Assembly (NCBI GenBank): GCA_016208345.1
Contig: JACQYG010000013.1
Location: 1-8,496 of the forward strand
Length of the DNA: 8,496 nucleotides
From: Chloroflexota bacterium
GTDB taxonomy: Bacteria > Chloroflexota > DTOL01 > JACQYG01
Direction: 5' to 3'
The notes under the pieces were generated by a model, which did not search any database, had not been told where the DNA came from, and saw nothing but the letters and a program-made list of their open reading frames with translations. The translations under genes and the position numbers were made by a program. Position 1 is the stretch's first letter, and every line of letters starts with the position of its first letter. Positions 6,084 through 8,496 of this stretch are shown piece after piece.

Positions 6084-6112
6084 ATTGTAAGGTAGGCCTG
6101 GTGGGATGTCAA
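6084..6112 (-). promoter_or_regulatory. Consensus sigma70 promoter for the glycosyltransferase
   Basis: On the minus strand a perfect -35 TTGACA (6112-6107) and a -10 TACAAT (5 of 6, 6089-6084) are separated by exactly 17 bases. Transcription would start near 6077, giving a leader of about 60-80 bases before the glycosyltransferase start region. No operator-like repeat is evident around it. Confidence 0.8.
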
Positions 6113-6198
6113 CGCCTGGGGCTATTTCGGTTGCGCCGGCCTGGTTGGGGCCCAAGCTCGTCCCGCAGCATGAACTAAGACCAACGCATTAAATAAGG

Positions 6199-6233
6199 CG
6201 TCATTGCAAGGAGTGGAGTGACGAAGCGGTCTC
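6199..6233. repeat. TCATTGC-type spacer repeat
   Basis: CGTCATTGCAAGGAGTGGAG leads into TGACGAAGCGGTCTC. This is the TCATTGCGAG...GACGAAGCAATCTC family of intergenic repeats seen in many Chloroflexota and other environmental genomes. It is the first of three related pieces in the gene-free stretch 6019-6563. The interval 6113-6198 shows nothing that I can name. Confidence 0.6.
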
Positions 6234-6240
6234 AAGAGTC

Positions 6241-6378
6241 TGTCATTCTGAGAATTCCACACCGCGCGGCGGTATGCGTGAAGACAGAACATCGCGATTG
6301 TCATTCTGAACGGAGCGAAGCGGAGTGAAGAATCTCCGGAGGCCGATTCAGAGACTCTTCGCTTCGCTTAGAGTGACA
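6241..6378. repeat. TGTCATTCTGA-type repeats, including an inverted pair
   Basis: TGTCATTCTGAGAATTCC at 6241-6258 is one copy, apparently truncated. A second begins at 6299 (TGTCATTCTGAACGGAGCGA onward, through GAAGAATCTCC at about 6337), and its partner in opposite orientation ends at 6378 (GACTCTTCGCTTCGC, then TTAGAGTGACA). The pair 6299-6378 therefore forms an imperfect inverted repeat with TGTCA and TGACA at its outer ends, able to fold into a long hairpin. Such elements are common spacers near gene ends in Chloroflexota-like genomes; their mobility is suspected but not proven. Confidence 0.65.
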
Positions 6379-6448
6379 TCTGTCGGAATGCTCTGAGCAG
6401 CAATGTATAACCTCCGCCTCAGTTTTGTCTCGTTGTCAAATTTCAGAG

Positions 6449-6500
6449 TCGCTGCTCCTGCTCCCTTGCGGTCCTTTGCTCTACTCCCTCGCTCCTTGCC
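6449..6500. repeat. Pyrimidine-rich tract upstream of the MNT/HEPN cassette
   Basis: The plus strand is a run of CTGCTCC, TCCTTTGCTC and TCGCTCCTTGCC-like words with few purines. Two of these recur in slightly changed form after the cassette: GTCCTTTGCTC (6471-6481) against GTCCTTCGCTC (7642-7652), and TCGCTCCTTGCC (6489-6500) against TTGCTCCTTACC (7694-7705). This could be a degenerate direct repeat flanking the two genes. The interval 6379-6448 shows no feature. Confidence 0.4.
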
Positions 6501-6516
6501 TGGGCCCGGAAGACTC

Positions 6517-6545
6517 TTGACAAAACCGATGATATTCATTATGAT
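6517..6545 (+). promoter_or_regulatory. Consensus sigma70 promoter of the MNT/HEPN operon
   Basis: TTGACA at 6517-6522 and TATGAT at 6540-6545 are separated by exactly 17 bases. The predicted start of transcription is near 6552, only about 12 bases before the GTG start codon, so the message would be almost leaderless. The region 6529-6562 is rich in short repeats (ATATTCAT and GTATTCAC 19 bases apart; GAGG facing CCTC across the start site), which could be operator half-sites for the winged helix encoded by the first gene. The operator idea is inference. Confidence 0.7.
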
Positions 6546-6563
6546 GAGGATGTATTCACCTCA

Positions 6564-7127
6564 GTGAAGGATATGCTCCTCGTGCGAGATCTCTTTGTGT
6601 CTAGCAGTCTACAACGGGCCCTGAGCTTTCTGGCGGAGAACGTGGGCCAGCTTTATTTTGTCAAAGAGGTCAGCGAACTGGCCGGCATCAGTTATGGCGG
6701 GGCCAGTGAAGCCCTGGCCTTTCTTCATGCCCTGGGCTTGGCCACGCGCCAGCAGCGGGGTAAATTGATCCTCTACGCCGCCGACGCACACCATCCTGTC
6801 GTCCGCTACTATAAGGTCTTGCTCACGCTGGCGGACCTGACCCCTCTTCTCGAAGAATTGAAATCGCTGGCCAATGAGGTCGTCCTTTTCGGGAGCTGCG
6901 CCGAAGGCACCAACATGGCTGAGAGCGACATTGATCTCTATGTGATAACCGATAACCCCGGTACGGTCCACGAGCTAATCTGGAGAAGCTCCCTGGCTGC
7001 GAAGCTACGACCTGTCATCAGCACGCCCATTGAATCCGTCGAAACCCGGCAGCGGGAGCCCATCTTCTATGAACAAGTGACGAGGGGCATCGTCCTCTGG
7101 AGGAGGTCTACCGCTGATGAGGGCTGA
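6564..7127 (+). CDS. wHTH-MNT nucleotidyltransferase, predicted antitoxin of an HEPN/MNT pair
   Basis: The 187-residue protein joins two domains. Residues 15-72 look like a winged helix-turn-helix (VKEVSELAGISYGGASEALAF for the helices, then a wing near RQQRGKLILYAA). Residues about 92-180 are a minimal nucleotidyltransferase with VVLFGSCAEGTNMAESDIDLYV: the Gly110-Ser111 pair and metal ligands Asp122 and Asp124, with Glu157 in STPIE as a candidate third acid. In studied HEPN/MNT modules the MNT partner silences the HEPN toxin, in one case by adding AMP to a Tyr. The fused wHTH suggests it also represses its own promoter. GTG at 6564 is the most upstream start; ATG at 6573 is an alternative, with AAGGA only one base before it. 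A site for the GTG is weak (GAGGA, 13 bases away), consistent with a near-leaderless message. It overlaps the HEPN gene by 11 bases. Confidence 0.82.
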   Translation: MKDMLLVRDLFVSSSLQRALSFLAENVGQLYFVKEVSELAGISYGGASEALAFLHALGLATRQQRGKLILYAADAHHPVVRYYKVLLTLADLTPLLEELKSLANEVVLFGSCAEGTNMAESDIDLYVITDNPGTVHELIWRSSLAAKLRPVISTPIESVETRQREPIFYEQVTRGIVLWRRSTADEG

Positions 7128-7545
7128 ATTCAGAGCCTGTTTGCGCCGAAAGGACATCGCCTCCTTTAGGGCGGCATCCAGCCTTGTACCCAGGGAGGTG
7201 AGCCAGGCCGACCACGACTTACAAGCCGCCGAAAAGAGTTGCAACGCCGGTGAGTGCAAATGGGCCACAATCCAGGCTTACTACGCGATGTTCCATGCCA
7301 CTCGCGCTCTCGTTTATGCTGAGGGTTATCGAGAGAAGAGTCATTACTGTCTCTCTATAGCCCTCCTTGAGCTCTATGTTGATACCAGCAAGCTGTCTCT
7401 AGCCCAGGTTAAGGATTTCGATCGCGCCATGCTCTTGCGCGAAGAGGCCGACTACAGAGGCAACTTTTCCGAAGCCGGTGCTCGTGACGTCATTGACAAT
7501 GCGGAACGTTTCGTTGCTGCAGCGAAGAGATTATTAGGGTACTGA
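7117..7545 (+). CDS. HEPN domain protein, predicted toxin partner
   Basis: The 142-residue all-helical protein has the HEPN (PF05168) pattern: QADHDLQAAEKS (30-41), KWATIQAYYAMFHATRALVY (48-67), YREKSHYCLSIALLELYV (71-88) and a last helix with FDRAMLLREEADYRGNF (101-117) and AERFVAAAKRLL (129-140). Many HEPN toxins are ribonucleases using an R-x4-6-H motif. Here the equivalent spot reads R-E-E-A-D-Y (108-113), the COG1895-like form without that His, so RNase activity is uncertain, though Tyr113 could be a modification site. ATG lies inside the end of the MNT gene, with GGAGGAGG at 7099-7106 giving 10 bases of spacing, so translation is probably coupled and strong. The YYAMFHA motif is typical of the group. 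HEPN proteins without RNase activity are also known, so toxin is a prediction from context. Confidence 0.82.
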   Translation: MRAEFRACLRRKDIASFRAASSLVPREVSQADHDLQAAEKSCNAGECKWATIQAYYAMFHATRALVYAEGYREKSHYCLSIALLELYVDTSKLSLAQVKDFDRAMLLREEADYRGNFSEAGARDVIDNAERFVAAAKRLLGY

Positions 7546-7600
7546 GGTCCTTTGTACACGGCCTGTTACCTGCGTAGCCACGGCTGTTCGCCGGTGGCGT

Positions 7601-7642
7601 CTATCCCCTGTCTGCCATCAGCCATTCGCTATCTGCCTGCCG
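7601..7642 (-). repeat. Heptamer array, CAGRTRG units (copy 3, reverse orientation)
   Basis: Six phased 7-base units read on the plus strand as CTATCCC, CTGTCTG, CCATCAG, CCATTCG, CTATCTG and CCTGCCG. Their complements include CAGATAG and CAGACAG, the same unit as in the arrays at 624-651 and 1835-1879. The stretch just before it (7561-7580) contains GTTACCTGC, the complement of the GCAGGTAAC found at 1848-1856 in copy 2. It begins 55 bases after the HEPN stop. Confidence 0.65.
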
Positions 7643-7725
7643 TCCTTCGCTCCTCCGCCCCTCAGCCCCCCACTCCTCCCCTCCCCTGCTCCATTGCTCC
7701 TTACCTTCCCCTCAACCCCACCGTA
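7642..7725. repeat. Pyrimidine-rich tract downstream of the MNT/HEPN cassette
   Basis: The plus strand has only four G in the 70 bases 7651-7720 and is otherwise mainly C and T, with recurring CTCC and CCCCT words. It shares near-identical words with the tract at 6449-6500 in the same orientation. Such strand asymmetry can form H-DNA-type structures. It belongs to the gene-free stretch 7546-7863; I see nothing in 7726-7795. Confidence 0.4.
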
Positions 7726-7795
7726 TGCCCCATCGCTCTTCCACTAGCGAAGCCTCGTCTCAAACCGCCAAGGGCATTCGGCTCGGAGAGTCTGC

Positions 7796-7838
7796 GCCAC
7801 GACGACACGAAGACACCAAATTTTCCTTCATGGGAAAA
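7796..7838. repeat. Degenerate CACGAAGACACC repeat with adjoining hairpin
   Basis: GCCACGACGACACGAAGACACC followed by AAA resembles the widespread CCACGAAGACACGAAGACACC spacer repeat. It runs into TTTTCC-TTCATG-GGAAAA at 7821-7838, a perfect 6-bp hairpin. On the minus strand the hairpin lies 25 bases after the transposase stop and is followed by TTT, so it could be a weak terminator or an end structure for the transposase. Neither role is proven. Confidence 0.4.
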
Positions 7839-7863
7839 CGGGGACGCAACCTGTTTAAACGGC

Positions 7864-8496
7864 TTATCCTACATCTTTCCTTGGCTTACCCTGCGGCCTG
7901 AAGCGCAAGGAACGCTTCAGTTTCTTCTCCATCTCGACAATAAAAGGATCACCGCCACATGGCAGTCCCTTCTGCGTGTTCCGCCTCAATATATTGATCT
8001 CCTCCTCTTTGCCAGATTCTCTTAACCACATTGACCAATCCTGTATCACCTCCTTCACAGGAAGATCAGATGACAAGATCTTGTCTCCTCTCTTACCGCA
8101 ATGTGCGGCCGCGCTAGACCATTTATATCCCTCTGCGATCTCCACCATGCCCGCCCTTACCGGATTCCCCTCAACATATCTTATGGCAGCTCACAGATAC
8201 CTCTCATCCAATGCGCTTGAGAAAAATCTGCCCTGCCAAAGATGACCGCTCCATCTATTCTTGCGATTTACGTATTGGGCATATCTCGTATGCAATGGAC
8301 GCATCACCCCCTCCAGTGAATCCCTCTCTTGCAGAACCGCTATTAAATGTACATGGTTTGTCATCAGGCAATATGCCCATATCTTTAAACCGTGTTTGCC
8401 AGAGTACTCCAGAAGCCACTCCAAATACTTCTGACGATCCTCATCGTCAAAGAATATATCCTCTCGCCTGTTACCTCTTTGCGTTACATGATATGG
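7864..8496 (-). pseudogene. REP-associated tyrosine transposase (Y1_Tnp family), broken by an in-frame TGA and cut by the window edge
   Basis: The minus-strand frame runs 211 codons from the window edge to the TAA at 7866-7864. It begins PYHVTQRGNRREDIFF, so only a short N-terminus is missing. It shows the HUH metal motif MTNHVHLI (codons 45-52, His48 and His50), then RYAQYVNRKN and LWQGRFFSS. The frame stops at TGA (8193-8191) where relatives usually have Trp in a Y-L-W-A-A-x-R-Y-V-E stretch, and resumes in the same frame as AAIRYVEGNPVRAGMVE, with the presumed catalytic Tyr after the stop. The C-terminal basic tail ends RFRPQGKPRKD. These single-strand transposases act on REP-type hairpins. 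One nonsense change is the only lesion, so decay is recent; TGA read as Trp is unlikely because TGA ends other genes here, including the MaoC gene. The region is markedly AT-richer than its neighbours, consistent with transfer. Confidence 0.85.
7898..7920. repeat. Perfect 8-bp hairpin inside the transposase tail
   Basis: CTGAAGCG (7898-7905) and CGCTTCAG (7913-7920) pair perfectly around a 7-base loop. It lies within the codons for the basic C-terminal tail of the transposase. Tyrosine transposases of this type bind short hairpins, so it could be a recognition structure, but codon choice alone could also produce it. Confidence 0.3.

Noticed and set aside
7853..7860. GTTTAAAC palindrome near the transposase stop as an integration site
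   Set aside because: An 8-base palindrome alone is weak evidence and no matching copy was seen in the window.
7552..8025. A 157-codon plus-strand frame after the HEPN gene
   Set aside because: Its first half is translated heptamer and pyrimidine repeats and its second half is antisense to the transposase, so it is a shadow.

Overview
The window is bacterial, GC-rich (about 60% in the gene-dense part) with a clearly AT-richer right end (roughly 37-45% GC in rows sampled near 8000 and 8350). No rRNA, tRNA or marker gene is present, so the host cannot be fixed. The mixture of genes and spacer repeats (a GT39-type membrane glycosyltransferase with an extracytoplasmic N-terminal domain, a DUF1232 protein with an SPIDFLPD core, an HEPN/MNT pair, CAGRTRG heptamer arrays, TCATTCTGA-type repeats) most resembles Chloroflexota such as Anaerolineae or related uncultured lineages. 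That is an inference at moderate confidence.

Layout, left half: the C-terminal end of a biotin carboxyl carrier protein or domain (3-101) is followed by a MaoC-type enoyl-CoA hydratase (192-620). Next comes a 5'-truncated LivM-type branched-chain amino acid permease remnant (661-1143), whose broken edge abuts a heptamer repeat array. The first two genes suggest acyl-CoA metabolism. Behind an extended -10 promoter (1244-1273) lies a DUF1232 membrane-associated protein (1374-1832). A second heptamer array with a perfect 14-bp hairpin separates it from an alpha/beta hydrolase (1919-2650). A 132-bp imperfect palindrome of MITE-like form (2667-2798) separates the hydrolase from a PuuD-like class I glutamine amidotransferase (2859-3626), which has a TTG start and an unusual six-residue insertion after its nucleophile motif.

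Centre: a 789-residue GT39/PMT-like glycosyltransferase runs on the minus strand (3649-6018), convergent with the amidotransferase. It has an excellent sigma70 promoter (TTGACA-17-TACAAT), but its best ribosome binding site and ATG/GTG pair lie one frame away from the coding frame, which suggests a small indel at the start.

Right half: a 545-bp gene-free stretch (6019-6563) holds a cluster of TCATTGC/TCATTCTGA spacer repeats and a pyrimidine-rich tract. It leads into a TTGACA-17-TATGAT promoter driving a two-gene HEPN/MNT toxin-antitoxin-like operon (6564-7545). In this operon the nucleotidyltransferase carries its own winged-helix DNA-binding domain and the two genes overlap by 11 bases. Pyrimidine-rich tracts of similar wording flank the cassette on both sides. 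The gene-free stretch after it (7546-7863) holds a third heptamer array in reverse orientation, a pyrimidine tract, a degenerate CACGAAGACACC repeat and a small hairpin. The window ends in a REP-associated tyrosine transposase (minus strand, running off the right edge) that is broken by one in-frame TGA just before its catalytic Tyr region.

Overall this is accessory or decaying sequence: two gene remnants, at least four kinds of dispersed spacer repeat, and a small toxin-antitoxin-type cassette. The most interesting items are the wHTH-MNT/HEPN operon between matching tracts, the phased heptamer arrays (one at a gene-truncation edge), the long palindromic element with a possible scar elsewhere, and the out-of-frame start of the glycosyltransferase.
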